Below are positions 25,399 through 34,765 of a stretch of 64,000 bases of DNA, piece by piece. The stretch covers positions 1 through 64,000 of the forward strand of contig CALVIX010000004.1 of the NCBI GenBank assembly GCA_944331895.1, written 5' to 3'. The translations under genes were made by a program, and so were the position numbers. Numbering within the stretch: position 1 is the first letter of the stretch; every line of letters starts with the position of its first letter. This DNA is from an uncultured Bacilli bacterium. GTDB lineage: Bacteria > Bacillota_I > Bacilli_A > RF39 > UBA660. The notes beneath the pieces were generated by a model. That model saw only the letters and a list, made by a program, of their open reading frames with translations, had not been told where the DNA came from and did not search any database.

Positions 25399-25472
25399 AG
25401 GGGATTAGTTAAATGGTATAATAATGGTCTCCAAAACCACTGTTGGGAGTTCGATTCTCTCATCCCCTGCCA
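25399..25472 (+). tRNA. tRNA-Trp (anticodon CCA)
   Basis: AGGGGAT/ATCCCCT acceptor, anticodon loop CT-CCA-AA, T-arm GGGAG-TTCGATT-CTCTC and an encoded CCA end. It lies between the two inverted repeat copies. Confidence 0.95.
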
Positions 25473-25528
25473 TAGATAATTGATTTCTATATTTAGAAAT
25501 TTTATATAAAGATAAAGAATTAGGTTAT

Positions 25529-25912
25529 ATGAGAAAAGGTACTAAAGGGTTAAGAATAGCTAGTATTATTCAAATTTTATTAGGAACAGCGTCTGTTGTT
25601 GCTACGTATTTTTTAATTGGTGAAGCTACTGCTGCCAACGTAAATATGGATGGCGAACAAGCTTTACTTGCTTTGGTTATAACGTATGCTGCGGCATTTT
25701 TTCAAATTTTAGCTGGGGTGATAGGTTTATTGCTAGCTAAAAAGAAGTCATTATTAACATTAATTTTAGGTGCACTGTTATTTTTACCGCAACTCATTCA
25801 TTTTATCAATGTAAAAGATAATATTGTTTTAATAATTATCAACGCAGTTTTGTTGGCTATTCCATATTATTATTTATATAGTGCTTATAAAAATTTCAAA
25901 CAACCTGAATAG
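25529..25912 (+). CDS. Small four-helix membrane protein, unknown function
   Basis: This 127-residue protein has four hydrophobic segments (about residues 8-28, 44-68, 73-88, 97-116) with short polar loops and a basic N terminus (MRKGTKGLR), consistent with an integral membrane protein of the DUF4064-like kind. No catalytic motif is visible. It has no strong SD; the start ATG follows TTAGGTTAT. It is followed by a strong terminator and preceded by tRNA-Trp, so it is probably transcribed alone or with the tRNA. It lies inside the segment bounded by the inverted repeats. Confidence 0.65.
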   Translation: MRKGTKGLRIASIIQILLGTASVVATYFLIGEATAANVNMDGEQALLALVITYAAAFFQILAGVIGLLLAKKKSLLTLILGALLFLPQLIHFINVKDNIVLIIINAVLLAIPYYYLYSAYKNFKQPE

Positions 25913-25913
25913 A

Positions 25914-25953
25914 AAAGATATTAACTTTAAAAATGAAAAGTTAATATCTTTTT
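25914..25953 (+). terminator. Strong terminator
   Basis: A 15-bp stem (25914-25928 with 25937-25951; AAAGATATTAACTTT and its complement) followed by a T-run. Confidence 0.88.
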
Positions 25954-26023
25954 ATTTATATATCAAATGCAAAATGGTATAATTTTCTAAACAACAGCTA
26001 GTAATTTGTATAGGAGGATAATT

Positions 26024-26260
26024 ATGAAAAAATGTAATGATTGTAATATTGAAATGATAGATGGTGTTTTGTATGGTAAACCAAAATTTATAGACGTGGA
26101 TCATGAAATAGACAAGTTTTATGTAAATATTAGAACTGGAAATAAAAAAACTATTTTTGGAATTCAAACTGACGAAATAAACCAAGTAGAGTTAAAGGTT
26201 AGAATTTGTCCGAATTGTGGTAAAGTAGAACTGTATGTAAATCCAAATGATATAAAATAG
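26024..26260 (+). CDS. Small zinc-ribbon protein
   Basis: This 78-residue protein starts at the ATG preceded by AGGAGGATAATT; an upstream in-frame start lacks an SD. Two cysteine pairs, C4-x2-C7 (KKCNDCN) and a C-terminal CPNCGK, form a zinc-ribbon scaffold. A beta-rich segment lies between them. No enzyme motif is visible, and such proteins are often nucleic-acid or protein-binding adaptors. A terminator follows at 26366. It lies in the segment between the inverted repeats and has no clear operon partner. Confidence 0.65.
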   Translation: MKKCNDCNIEMIDGVLYGKPKFIDVDHEIDKFYVNIRTGNKKTIFGIQTDEINQVELKVRICPNCGKVELYVNPNDIK

Positions 26261-26365
26261 CGGCAGAATAAAATATATTGCTGTTGCATTAAAGAAGTGT
26301 TGATAGTTAAATACATTTATTTATAAATAAATCAGCTAAAGACTAAATAGTATATCATTATAATT

Positions 26366-26390
26366 AAGGACTTATTATTAGTCCTTTTTT
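26366..26390 (+). terminator. Terminator after the zinc-ribbon gene
   Basis: AAGGACT (26366-26372) pairs with AGTCCTT (26380-26386), followed by TTTT. Confidence 0.8.
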
Positions 26391-26460
26391 GGATGACTTT
26401 ATTTTATAGATTTAATAAATTATAATATACTTGATAGATGCAGAATTTGAGAGGTATATA

Positions 26461-27402
26461 ATGATGAACAAAAATGTTGTTATAAATGGAATAATGGGCT
26501 TTATAATTGGTGATGCCTTAGGTGTCCCTTTAGAGTTTAAAAAAAGAGAATTATTCAAAAACAATAAAGTTACCGATATGATTAGTAGTGATAGAACCGG
26601 TATAAAAGGTGTTTGGTCCGACGATAGTAGTATGGTGATTGCTACAATGAAATCGATAATAGATAACAATGGAAAAATAAACTACGAAAGTATTATGAAT
26701 AATTTTATTTTATGGGTTTCAAATAAAGATTTTATTGCCACGGATAAAGCATTTGGTATTGGTAGAACCACCTTTTTTGCTCTAGGCAATTATTATAATA
26801 AAAGATGTGACAGGATAACCGAATGTGGAATGAAAGGTTTTAATTATAATGGTAATGGTAGTTTAATGCGCATATTACCGATTGCATATTACGCTTATTA
26901 TAAAAAATTAAATGATGATGAAATATATAATTTAGTAAAAGATATATCATCACTTACACATAGTCATAAAATAAGTATCTTAGGTTGTTTTATATATGTA
27001 CTTTTAGTCATAGAGTTATTAAACGGCAAAGAAAAAGAAATTGCTTATAGTAACGTAAGAAGATACAAATATACAAAATATTTCGATTTAGATATTATAA
27101 AGTATTACGACAGATTATTAAAAAACGATATTAGCCAATTAAATATAGATAGTATTAGTAGTATGGGGTTTGTTGTTGATACATTAGAGGCTGTCATATG
27201 GTGTTTTATAAATAATGATAGTTACGATAAAAGTGTCATTGAGGCTATCAATTTAGGAAATGATAGTGATACTATTGGAGCATTGGTTGGTGGTTTAAGC
27301 GGAATATATTATGGTAACTTACCTAATAAATGGTTAGATTGTATTGTTAAAAAAGATTATTTATTAAAATTAATCAATGATTATTACAATTGTATAAAAT
27401 AG
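26461..27402 (+). CDS. ADP-ribosylglycohydrolase (DraG family)
   Basis: DraG enzymes remove ADP-ribose from arginine or from nucleic acids/small molecules. The 313-residue protein carries the family signatures: GFIIGDALGVPLE (residues ~10-22), WSDDSSM (~57-63; Mg-binding Asp pair), a central NGNGSLMRILPI block, SLTHSH, and the C-terminal GNDSDTIGALVGGLSGI block with the second Asp pair. All metal ligands seem present. The start ATG at 26461 has GAGAGG six bases upstream; a second ATG follows at once. It lies at the distal end of the inverted-repeat-bounded segment. Together with the ART-like polyvalent protein, it makes ADP-ribose chemistry a recurring theme, but no direct link is shown. Confidence 0.9.
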   Translation: MMNKNVVINGIMGFIIGDALGVPLEFKKRELFKNNKVTDMISSDRTGIKGVWSDDSSMVIATMKSIIDNNGKINYESIMNNFILWVSNKDFIATDKAFGIGRTTFFALGNYYNKRCDRITECGMKGFNYNGNGSLMRILPIAYYAYYKKLNDDEIYNLVKDISSLTHSHKISILGCFIYVLLVIELLNGKEKEIAYSNVRRYKYTKYFDLDIIKYYDRLLKNDISQLNIDSISSMGFVVDTLEAVIWCFINNDSYDKSVIEAINLGNDSDTIGALVGGLSGIYYGNLPNKWLDCIVKKDYLLKLINDYYNCIK

Positions 27403-27411
27403 GCGTTTAAA

Positions 27412-27507
27412 AGTGAACTGATAAAAAAATTAAACAAATAAATAGCTATTTCAAACGAGTTTTAATAAGTTTCATACATATAGGAGATGAAAAATGGAAA
27501 GATAGAA
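27412..27507. repeat. Right copy of the 96-base inverted repeat
   Basis: Matches the reverse complement of 25219-25314 with about two mismatches, starting AGTGAACTGATAAAAAAATT. It is followed by a different sequence, the agrA leader. Confidence 0.93.
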
Positions 27508-27608
27508 AAAAAGAAAGTTCAAAAAAGGAAAAATATGGTATACTAAGAGTATCCGACAAAATAAACAAAGAGCAAAAAAGATCGAATTTTGTGACGCTCT
27601 CATTGCAA

Positions 27609-27628
27609 ACCATAGAGAAGTCTATGGT
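27609..27628 (+). promoter_or_regulatory. Hairpin in the agrA leader
   Basis: ACCATAGA-GAAG-TCTATGGT forms a perfect 8-bp stem. A TATACT -10 lies upstream near 27540. It could be an RNA structure in the agrA 5' UTR. Confidence 0.45.
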
Positions 27629-27692
27629 GTAAGCTATATCATTAGCTAATGGCGATTACAATTGAAACGAAAGAAGAAAGAGGGGAATGAAG

Positions 27693-28412
27693 ATGATTAA
27701 TTTTGTAGTAGTGGATGATGAACCATCCATATTAAAAATGGTTGAGAATACAATCAACGAAACAATGATGAAAAATAATATCGATTATAGAATACACACG
27801 TTCTTATCATTTGATAATGACTTTTATTCTTTAGCAAATGATACTTCACAAAGAAAAGTATACATCTTAGATATTCAGGTCAACAATGATTCTGGAATTG
27901 ATGTCGCGAGAAATCTTAGAGACGATGATGTCGAAAGCATTATTATCTTTCTAACAGCTTTCGCAGATTTAACAGGGATCGTAGTAGAAGATACAATTAT
28001 GCCACTAACTTATATCAATAAATTTGATAATTCTCATGATAAATTAGTAAATGCAATCAATAAAGCTCTAACGATATCAGGTAAAAAGAAAATGATTCGT
28101 TTTTCTGAAAAAGGATCTGTATATACAATTCCAACAAAGGATATTTTATACGTAGCAAGAGAAACGATCGAAAGAAAATCTGTCATCGTTACTGATTATA
28201 ACAAGTTTAGATCTATCAAGCCACTAGTAGAATTATCTGAAATGTTGGGTGAACCATTTGTAGAATCTCATAGAGCTTGTTTAGTAAACATGGATAGAGT
28301 CCGAATTATTGATAAAAGAAATCGAACAATTACGTTCGACAATGGAATGACAACAAATTTAGTGTCACCAAATTTTAAAGTAGAGGTTACGAAGTATGCA
28401 AGAAATATTTGA
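27693..28412 (+). CDS. agrA: AgrA-type LytTR response regulator
   Basis: This 239-residue regulator has an N-terminal receiver (D8/D9, phospho-acceptor D60 in ILDIQVNNDSG, conserved Lys in TYINKFDN) and a C-terminal LytTR DNA-binding domain from about residue 130 (IRFSEKGSVYTIPTKDILYVARE ... ESHRACLVNMDRVRII). It should activate agr and target promoters when phosphorylated by the kinase. AGGGG stands seven bases before the ATG at 27693, better than for the ATG at 27687. The kinase gene starts 17 bases before its stop, so the two are coupled. The gene lies just downstream of the right inverted repeat. Confidence 0.92.
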   Translation: MINFVVVDDEPSILKMVENTINETMMKNNIDYRIHTFLSFDNDFYSLANDTSQRKVYILDIQVNNDSGIDVARNLRDDDVESIIIFLTAFADLTGIVVEDTIMPLTYINKFDNSHDKLVNAINKALTISGKKKMIRFSEKGSVYTIPTKDILYVARETIERKSVIVTDYNKFRSIKPLVELSEMLGEPFVESHRACLVNMDRVRIIDKRNRTITFDNGMTTNLVSPNFKVEVTKYARNI

Positions 28413-29724
28413 AACTATTTTATCTGTTTGTATTTTAGGGGTTATTATAATTTTTGGATGGCATAAATTGCAAAACACAAAAATCAATTGGAAATCATAT
28501 AAAGTTTATGTTATCTACATAATTTTTGTTATATTATCCTTTTTAGGTAGCGCATTAACAAATACATATATTAGATTGCCTATTTATTTGATCATCTGGA
28601 CTTTTTTATATTCATTTTTGTTTAAAGAAAAAATTAGAAATGCAATTGTATCTGTTGTTGAAGTTCAGATTATAATTTTAATACTTGAAGCGATTTGTAT
28701 GGTATTTTTAATGGGAATATTACATATAGACATTCAAGTATTACAATCAAATTTGTTTTTAAAATTATTGCCTAATGTAGTAATTGGAATTTTAATGTAT
28801 ATTACTTTTCTATTTCAATTTCCGATTTCTGTTAGACAAAAAGTAATTAACGTTATAAACCATTTAGATTCAACATATGTTGCTTTATACTTAATTTTAC
28901 TAATGGTATGTATAAATATTATGCTGGCTGTTATTTACTACGAAAACACAACAGTTATTATAATTATTTTAGAGTTTATTGTTTTGTCTATATATACCGC
29001 TATTTCTATTTTAATGTTAAAAGAAAAGAACACAAGCGAAATATACAGAATCAGTTACGAGGAACAACAGAAAGCATTACAAGATAATGTTCTTTTACTA
29101 GATCAAGAATGTATGAAGAATCATGAAAACGTAAATCAATTATATACGATAGAAGGACTAGCTCGTAATAATGATGTACAAGGTATTTTAGAATATATCG
29201 GAGTCGCAATCAAAGAGAAAAAACAAGAAGACAATACATTAACAAGAAGAATAAAAAGAATTCCGTTAGCTACGATTCAAGGTCTCATCTATCCGAAATT
29301 GGGAATTATGAAAGAGAATAATATTGATTTTCAAGTAGTACTAGCTAGAAATATTAAAGAATTTGACTTTACAAAAATAGATATGAAGACCAACATGGAG
29401 CTATGTAAGATTTTAGGAATAATCATTGATAACGCGATTGATGAGGTAACAAAATTAAAAGATAGAAAGATAAAATTAGAATTATTTTGTAAACATGGAG
29501 ATTTACACATAGACGTTAGTAACAATTATGGAAAGTTAATAGACAATATGGATGAAGTTGGAGTAACAAGCAAAGAAGGATCACATGGATACGGATTAGG
29601 AATTATTGCGCAGATCACAAAACAAAATCCTAAATTACAAAATCAGAAGAAAGTCAATGCGAATAGATTTCATCAGGTCGTGATTGTCTCTAATTTTATT
29701 GATAACAAAAAGAAGAATGCTTAA
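28396..29724 (+). CDS. agrC: AgrC-type sensor histidine kinase
   Basis: The 442-residue kinase senses the AgrD-derived peptide. Six or seven membrane helices fill residues 5-205. Then comes a dimerisation/phospho-acceptor helix with candidate H243 (MKNHENVNQLY), followed by the HATPase_c domain with the N box ILGIIIDNAIDEV (~340-352) and the G box YGLGII near the end. Its 3' end is duplicated in inverted orientation at 24977-25229, and the full copy here carries an extra five-residue insertion (PKLQN) that the relic lacks. It is translationally coupled to agrA and ends at a terminator at 29714. Confidence 0.92.
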   Translation: MQEIFETILSVCILGVIIIFGWHKLQNTKINWKSYKVYVIYIIFVILSFLGSALTNTYIRLPIYLIIWTFLYSFLFKEKIRNAIVSVVEVQIIILILEAICMVFLMGILHIDIQVLQSNLFLKLLPNVVIGILMYITFLFQFPISVRQKVINVINHLDSTYVALYLILLMVCINIMLAVIYYENTTVIIIILEFIVLSIYTAISILMLKEKNTSEIYRISYEEQQKALQDNVLLLDQECMKNHENVNQLYTIEGLARNNDVQGILEYIGVAIKEKKQEDNTLTRRIKRIPLATIQGLIYPKLGIMKENNIDFQVVLARNIKEFDFTKIDMKTNMELCKILGIIIDNAIDEVTKLKDRKIKLELFCKHGDLHIDVSNNYGKLIDNMDEVGVTSKEGSHGYGLGIIAQITKQNPKLQNQKKVNANRFHQVVIVSNFIDNKKKNA

Positions 29725-29741
29725 ATCATTCTCCTTTTTTT
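29714..29741 (+). terminator. agrC terminator
   Basis: AGAATG pairs with CATTCT across the stop, then CC and a T-run. An inverted copy occurs after agrD. Confidence 0.72.
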
Positions 29742-29991
29742 ATTTGTTTGATGTTTTCGTCCTCAAGCTAAGTGAAAATTTGTCTTATTTTTTCTCGAAC
29801 ATAAAAAAGGGGTTTTGAGACAAGTTACGAGTTAATTTCCTAAAATTATAGTAGAATAGAACTTGCCACTGCTACTGAGATCAATCAAAAAATATTTTGT
29901 CGGTTTTTGTCGGATGAATTTCGTTGCATAAGTGGTTTGATTTACGGTATAGTGGTAGTGCAGGGAGGATGCTAGAAGGGAGATGTTAATT

Positions 29992-30204
29992 GTGCGTGGG
30001 AAAGTAAAATGGTTCAATAACGATAAAGGTTATGGCTTCATCGAGTACAAAGATGGAGAGGACATTTTTGTTCATTATTCCGCAATACTATCAGACGGAT
30101 TTAAAACGTTAGTCGAAGGACAGTATGTAGATTTTGAACTAGTTCAAACGGATAAGGGTCTACAGGCGAAGAACGTTGTAGAGATTAAAGCTGCTTTGGT
30201 ATAA
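29992..30204 (+). CDS. Cold-shock protein (Csp family), second paralogue
   Basis: A 70-residue Csp starting at GTG 29992: the SD AAGGGAG is nine bases upstream, whereas the ATG at 29983 would touch the SD, and the chosen start gives the same length as the paralogue at 23757. RNP motifs KGYGFIEY and IFVHYSAI are intact. It acts as a single-stranded-RNA chaperone. The 267 bases before it hold its long, probably structured leader and no other gene. A GCTTT-GGTAT-AAAGC hairpin followed by a T-run just after the stop probably ends the transcript. Confidence 0.92.
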   Translation: MRGKVKWFNNDKGYGFIEYKDGEDIFVHYSAILSDGFKTLVEGQYVDFELVQTDKGLQAKNVVEIKAALV

Positions 30205-30305
30205 AGCTGCTTTTTTTCTATCTTGTTTTGAACATAAATTCACATAAAAAAACATATTGTTTTTCTATAAAATATGTTATAATAAAGTTAGAAAGGATTG
30301 ATGCT

Positions 30306-30836
30306 ATGAAATTTAATATTCGTGGTAATAAAGTAGAGATTACCGAGCCAATCAGAAAGTATATTGAGGAGAAGATAGGTAGGTTAGATAAGTATTTTGA
30401 AAATCCTGATTCTCTTACCGCAAATGTAGTAGTTCGTATACGAGGAATTGACCAAATTGTAGAAGTCACAATTCCAGCGAAAAGAATGATTTTACGTGGA
30501 GAAGAGAGAAACAAAGACTTATATGCAGCTATTGATTTAGTAAGTGATAAGATCGAAAGACAGATCAGAAAAAACAAAACGAGAATGCAAAAGAAGGCTA
30601 CAAAGTCTAGCATGATCGATTTTAACATGAACTTTGAAGCAGAAGAAAGTGGACCAGAGGAAACTGTCGTAAAACGTAAAAAAATTGAAATGAAGCCAAT
30701 GAGTGAAGAAGAAGCAATTCTTCAAATGAACTTGATTGGACATGAATTCTTTGTATTTAAAGATGCCGATACAGGAGAGGTATGTATTTTATACAAGAGA
30801 AAAGATGGCGGATACGGAATGATAGAAACAAATTAG
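30306..30836 (+). CDS. hpf: Ribosome hibernation promoting factor, long form
   Basis: Long HPF dimerises 70S ribosomes into inactive 100S particles. The 176-residue protein has the N-terminal S30AE/HPF domain (residues 1-95), a linker, and the C-terminal dimerisation domain (~118-176; KPMSEEEAILQMNLIGHEFFVF...). The start ATG at 30306 follows AAAGGATTGATGCT, and a TATAAT lies about 25 bases upstream. It stands next to secA, the usual order in Bacillota, but each has its own terminator or leader. It ends at a palindromic terminator. Confidence 0.95.
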   Translation: MKFNIRGNKVEITEPIRKYIEEKIGRLDKYFENPDSLTANVVVRIRGIDQIVEVTIPAKRMILRGEERNKDLYAAIDLVSDKIERQIRKNKTRMQKKATKSSMIDFNMNFEAEESGPEETVVKRKKIEMKPMSEEEAILQMNLIGHEFFVFKDADTGEVCILYKRKDGGYGMIETN

Positions 30837-30856
30837 GACGAATTCGTCCTTTTTTC
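30834..30856 (+). terminator. hpf terminator
   Basis: GGACGAATTCGTCC is a perfect palindrome followed by TTTTTTC; it overlaps the stop codon. Confidence 0.82.
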
Positions 30857-30932
30857 TTATTTCACCTAATTTTCACTATGATTTTTAAGAATAATTTGAT
30901 AAAATATAAGTTGAGTTAGAAAGGATGATAAA

Positions 30933-33425
30933 ATGAACTTTTTAAAAAAAGTCTTTGATCATGAATATAAAGAGTTAACTAAATTTCAGAAAATAGCTGA
31001 TGAAATAGAAAAATTAGATGCTGAAATGAGTGAAAAAAGTGACGAAGAATTAAAAGCAAAAACAAAAGAGTTCCAAGAACGCTTACAAAATGGTGAAACA
31101 TTAGAAGATATCATGGTAGAAGCGTTTGCGGTAGCACGTGAAGCAGCATTCCGAGTGATTGGGGAAAAACCATACTATGTACAAATTCTTGGTGGACTTG
31201 CAATTCATTATGGAAATATCGCCGAGATGAAAACAGGAGAAGGTAAGACACTTACTTCTACGATGCCGGCATATTTGAATGCTTTAACTGGAAAAGGAGT
31301 ACATATCATTACAGTAAATGAATATTTGGCTGGTCGTGATGCGGAATGGATGGGAAATATCTATCGATTCTTAGGATTGACAGTAGGAGTAAATTATAGA
31401 GAATTATCTTCACAGGAAAAAAGAGAAGCATATCAATGTGATATTATGTATTCTACAAACAATGAAATCGGATTTGATTACCTACGTGATAACATGGTAG
31501 TGAATGCTGAATCTCGTGTACAACGAAAATTAAATTTTGCCATAGTCGACGAGGTTGACTCTGTGTTGATTGACGAGGCTAGAACTCCATTGATTATCTC
31601 TGGAGGTAGAATGCAGTCTGCGAAGTTATATACGCAAGCTGATCGCTTTGTAAAATCGTTGAAGGAAAATGATGGGTATATATATGATGAAAAAACTAAG
31701 GCGGTTACCTTAGACGAAAAGGGGATTGCCAAAGCGGAAAAAGCATTTGGTGTCGATAATATCTATGATATGGAACATACAAACCTAGTTCATCATATCA
31801 ATCAAGCATTAAGAGCAAATTATGCTATGAAGGTCGACGTAGATTATGTCGTAGCAGATGGCAAAATCGTTATCGTAGATCAATTCACTGGTCGTTTGAT
31901 GCAAGGACGAAATTATTCTGATGGATTACATCAAGCGATCGAGGCAAAAGAGGGAGTTGAAATCCAAGAAGAGACAAAGACTCTCGCTACGATCACATTC
32001 CAAAATTTATTTAGAATGTATGATAAATTATCAGGTATGACTGGTACGGCGAAGACGGAAGAGGAAGAATTTAGAGATATTTATAACATGTATGTTATTT
32101 GTATTCCGACGAATAAACCTGTAATCCGTAAAGATTATGGTGACTTGATTTTTGCAACAGCAAAAGGAAAATATAAGGCAATTGTAAATGAGATTGTAGA
32201 ACGCCATAAGACAGGGCAGCCGGTATTAGTTGGTACTGTTGCTGTAGAGACTAGTGAGTTAATTAGTTCGATGCTTAAGAAGAAGAATATTCCTCATGAG
32301 GTTTTAAATGCAAAAAATAATGCTCGTGAAGCCGAAATTATTGCAAAAGCTGGAGAAAAGGGTGCGGTTACTATCGCCACTAACATGGCTGGTCGTGGAA
32401 CGGACATTAAATTAACTGATGAGGTAAAAGAACTTGGCGGATTATGTGTTATCGGAACAGAACGTCACGAGTCACGTCGTATTGATAACCAGTTAAGAGG
32501 TCGTTCTGGACGTCAAGGAGATCCTGGTTTTTCACAATTTTGTGTATCTTTCGAAGATGACCTAATGGTACGATTTGGAACAGACCGAGCAAAAGCTTTA
32601 TTACAACGTGTTGGTTTTTCAGATGATATGTCAATACGAAATAAGGCGCTATCAAAATCAATCGAATCGGCGCAGCGCCGTGTAGAGGGAAACAACTTTG
32701 ATATTCGTAAAACATTGTTACAATATGATGATGTTATCAATAAGCAAAGAGAAATTATTTATAATAAACGTAATGAAATTCTCGATAGTGAGTCTATTAG
32801 TGATACGATTAAACAGACGATTCACAATCATATTGAAGATTTAGTGCATGAACACATTATGCCGGAAGGACATTTAACAGAATCGGATCTTTCAGAAATT
32901 ATTGAAGCAATCAATGAAAATTTATTGCGAAAGGATATGAAAATCGATGAAGTTGTAAATATGGATGTACCAGAAGTCATCGATTATATCTTTAATCGAG
33001 TAGAACAAGAGTATGTAGATAAGATGAGTGAAGTTCCGGATGATATTCGAAATGAATTTGAAAAAGCAGTTACACTTCGTGTGATCGATACTCATTGGAT
33101 GGAACATATTAACACGATGTCACATTTACGTGAGGGAATTCATTTAAGAGGATATGCACAGGAAAATCCATTGCGAGCATACACAACAGAAGGATATGAA
33201 TTATTTGATCGCTTATTATATACGATAGATAAAGAAACGACGATTTATTTACTTCGCGCGGAAGTAAGACAAAATACAGAACGCAAGGAAGTTGCTAAAG
33301 GTGAAGCGGTGAGAGATCCACAGAAAGAAAAGAAGCGTCAACCAAAGAAAGTAAAAAAAGTAGGACGCAATGATCCGTGTCCTTGTGGATCTGGCAAGAA
33401 GTATAAACAATGTTGTGGAAAGTAG
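30933..33425 (+). CDS. secA: SecA preprotein translocase ATPase
   Basis: SecA drives protein export through SecYEG with ATP. The 830-residue protein has normal length. Visible motifs: Walker A MKTGEGKT (~101-108), VDEVDSVLIDEARTPLIISG, GMTGTAKTEEEE, VLVGTVAVETSE, TNMAGRGTDI, and the C-terminal zinc site CPCGSGKKYKQCC that binds SecB or lipids. GAAAGGATG-type SD precedes the ATG. It is complete and should supply general secretion, including the signal-peptide-bearing pilins of the downstream cluster. No terminator is obvious before the thioredoxin-like gene. Confidence 0.98.
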   Translation: MNFLKKVFDHEYKELTKFQKIADEIEKLDAEMSEKSDEELKAKTKEFQERLQNGETLEDIMVEAFAVAREAAFRVIGEKPYYVQILGGLAIHYGNIAEMKTGEGKTLTSTMPAYLNALTGKGVHIITVNEYLAGRDAEWMGNIYRFLGLTVGVNYRELSSQEKREAYQCDIMYSTNNEIGFDYLRDNMVVNAESRVQRKLNFAIVDEVDSVLIDEARTPLIISGGRMQSAKLYTQADRFVKSLKENDGYIYDEKTKAVTLDEKGIAKAEKAFGVDNIYDMEHTNLVHHINQALRANYAMKVDVDYVVADGKIVIVDQFTGRLMQGRNYSDGLHQAIEAKEGVEIQEETKTLATITFQNLFRMYDKLSGMTGTAKTEEEEFRDIYNMYVICIPTNKPVIRKDYGDLIFATAKGKYKAIVNEIVERHKTGQPVLVGTVAVETSELISSMLKKKNIPHEVLNAKNNAREAEIIAKAGEKGAVTIATNMAGRGTDIKLTDEVKELGGLCVIGTERHESRRIDNQLRGRSGRQGDPGFSQFCVSFEDDLMVRFGTDRAKALLQRVGFSDDMSIRNKALSKSIESAQRRVEGNNFDIRKTLLQYDDVINKQREIIYNKRNEILDSESISDTIKQTIHNHIEDLVHEHIMPEGHLTESDLSEIIEAINENLLRKDMKIDEVVNMDVPEVIDYIFNRVEQEYVDKMSEVPDDIRNEFEKAVTLRVIDTHWMEHINTMSHLREGIHLRGYAQENPLRAYTTEGYELFDRLLYTIDKETTIYLLRAEVRQNTERKEVAKGEAVRDPQKEKKRQPKKVKKVGRNDPCPCGSGKKYKQCCGK

Positions 33426-33483
33426 TAAAATGGGGGAAGAAAAGTCTTTGAAGACGAAATAGATCGAAGGAGAGTGAGTAAGA

Positions 33484-34299
33484 ATGACAGAAAACAAAAA
33501 ACTGATAGCAATTATTATAGCGATTATCGTAGTGATTGTAGGAGCTATAGGAATTAGCTACATAGGGAAAGAACAAGAAAAAAAATTGATGCAAAAATAT
33601 GTGGATTTGGTCAATTCGAAAGAAACGCAAATTATATATTTAGGAAGAGCTGGATGTTCATATTGTCAGCAATTTACACCGATTATGAATGAGATGAAAG
33701 AAGAATATGATATCGATTATACTTATATTGATACTGACGAATTATCTCAATCAAATCTATCTGAATTATTAAAAATGTTGAGTGTTGATGAGACACAATT
33801 TGGGACTCCACACCTTTCAATTGTAAAAGAAGGAAAAGTTTTAGGAACACAGATGGGGTATACAGATAAAGAGGGATTGTTTAATTTCTACAAAGATAAT
33901 GGTATTTTAGGTGAAGATGCTGTATTAAAAACAGATGATGAATATTTAACAAAGATTGATTTTGCGAAGTATAGAGAATTGATCGCTGAAAATAATTCTG
34001 AGAAATCTATTATCGTATTGGGACAAACTGGTTGTAGTGCATGTAATTCAGCGCGTCCAGTCCTTTCTAATGTCGCACTACTCTATGGAATTACAATCAA
34101 TTATTTGAATATTACAGACTTAAGTGATGAAGAGTCCGCTGAGTTAAGCGCTTCTTTTGAAGAATTACAAGAAGACTTTGGAACACCATTTACACTAATT
34201 GTGCAAAACGGGGAGATTGTTGATACACAATCTGGATATTTAGATGAAGCAACTTTTGTTACATTCTTCCAAGAAAATGGATTGATTGAAGAAGAGTAA
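33484..34299 (+). CDS. Membrane-anchored tandem thioredoxin-like protein
   Basis: This 271-residue protein has one N-terminal membrane segment (residues 7-27) and two thioredoxin-fold domains on the outside. Each has an intact active-site CxxC: C58-S-Y-C61 (GRAGCSYC) and C184-S-A-C187 (GQTGCSAC). FGTP motifs with cis-proline occur in both. It probably catalyses disulfide exchange in surface proteins. The SD AAGGAG lies before the ATG with weak spacing. It is upstream of a secretion cluster whose exported subunits are cysteine-rich, so a role in their folding is plausible but inferred. No DsbB-like reoxidase was seen. Confidence 0.85.
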   Translation: MTENKKLIAIIIAIIVVIVGAIGISYIGKEQEKKLMQKYVDLVNSKETQIIYLGRAGCSYCQQFTPIMNEMKEEYDIDYTYIDTDELSQSNLSELLKMLSVDETQFGTPHLSIVKEGKVLGTQMGYTDKEGLFNFYKDNGILGEDAVLKTDDEYLTKIDFAKYRELIAENNSEKSIIVLGQTGCSACNSARPVLSNVALLYGITINYLNITDLSDEESAELSASFEELQEDFGTPFTLIVQNGEIVDTQSGYLDEATFVTFFQENGLIEEE

Positions 34300-34315
34300 A
34301 ATTTAGGAGGTAACT

Positions 34316-34765
34316 ATGAGTAATGTAGTATATGAAAAAATATTGCGTTTTAAAAAAAGGTATCCACTAACTGTCGCTTGGAGAATTAAACAACACAGCA
34401 AACTTGTGGAAAACTTTTTAAATCCTGGAGAGGAAGTTTATTATGCGTTTGCTGCACAAAAGAACAACAACCCTCTAGATATTATTACAACATATGCGGT
34501 AGTGCTTACCAATAAGCGAATTTTACTTGCACAAAAGAGATTATTGTTTGGATATTTTTATACTGCAATCACACCTGACTTATTTAATGATTTGAAAGTG
34601 CACATGGGAATCGTTTGGGGAAAGGTGATCATAGATACTATAAAAGAACGAGTATATCTTTCTAATATTCAAAAAGATGCACTAGATGAAATAGAAACGC
34701 AAATCACAGAATATATGATGACAGAAAAACAAAAATATGGTAATAGCAATCAAAGCAGATCTTAG
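34316..34765 (+). CDS. Bacterial PH-domain protein (YokE-like)
   Basis: This 149-residue cytosolic protein has a helical N-terminal third and a beta-barrel-like region (LNPGEEVYYAFAAQ, TYAVVLTNKRILLAQKR) typical of bacterial PH/YokE-like domains. AGGAGG precedes the ATG by eight bases, directly after the thioredoxin gene, so the two are cotranscribed. Function unknown; such domains often bind membranes or proteins. It ends at a strong terminator. Confidence 0.75.
   Translation: MSNVVYEKILRFKKRYPLTVAWRIKQHSKLVENFLNPGEEVYYAFAAQKNNNPLDIITTYAVVLTNKRILLAQKRLLFGYFYTAITPDLFNDLKVHMGIVWGKVIIDTIKERVYLSNIQKDALDEIETQITEYMMTEKQKYGNSNQSRS

Noticed and set aside
25219-27507. The 96-base inverted repeats as ends of an insertion sequence
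   Set aside because: The enclosed genes include no transposase, no target-site duplication was seen, and the left copy joins an agrC fragment rather than a clean insertion site.
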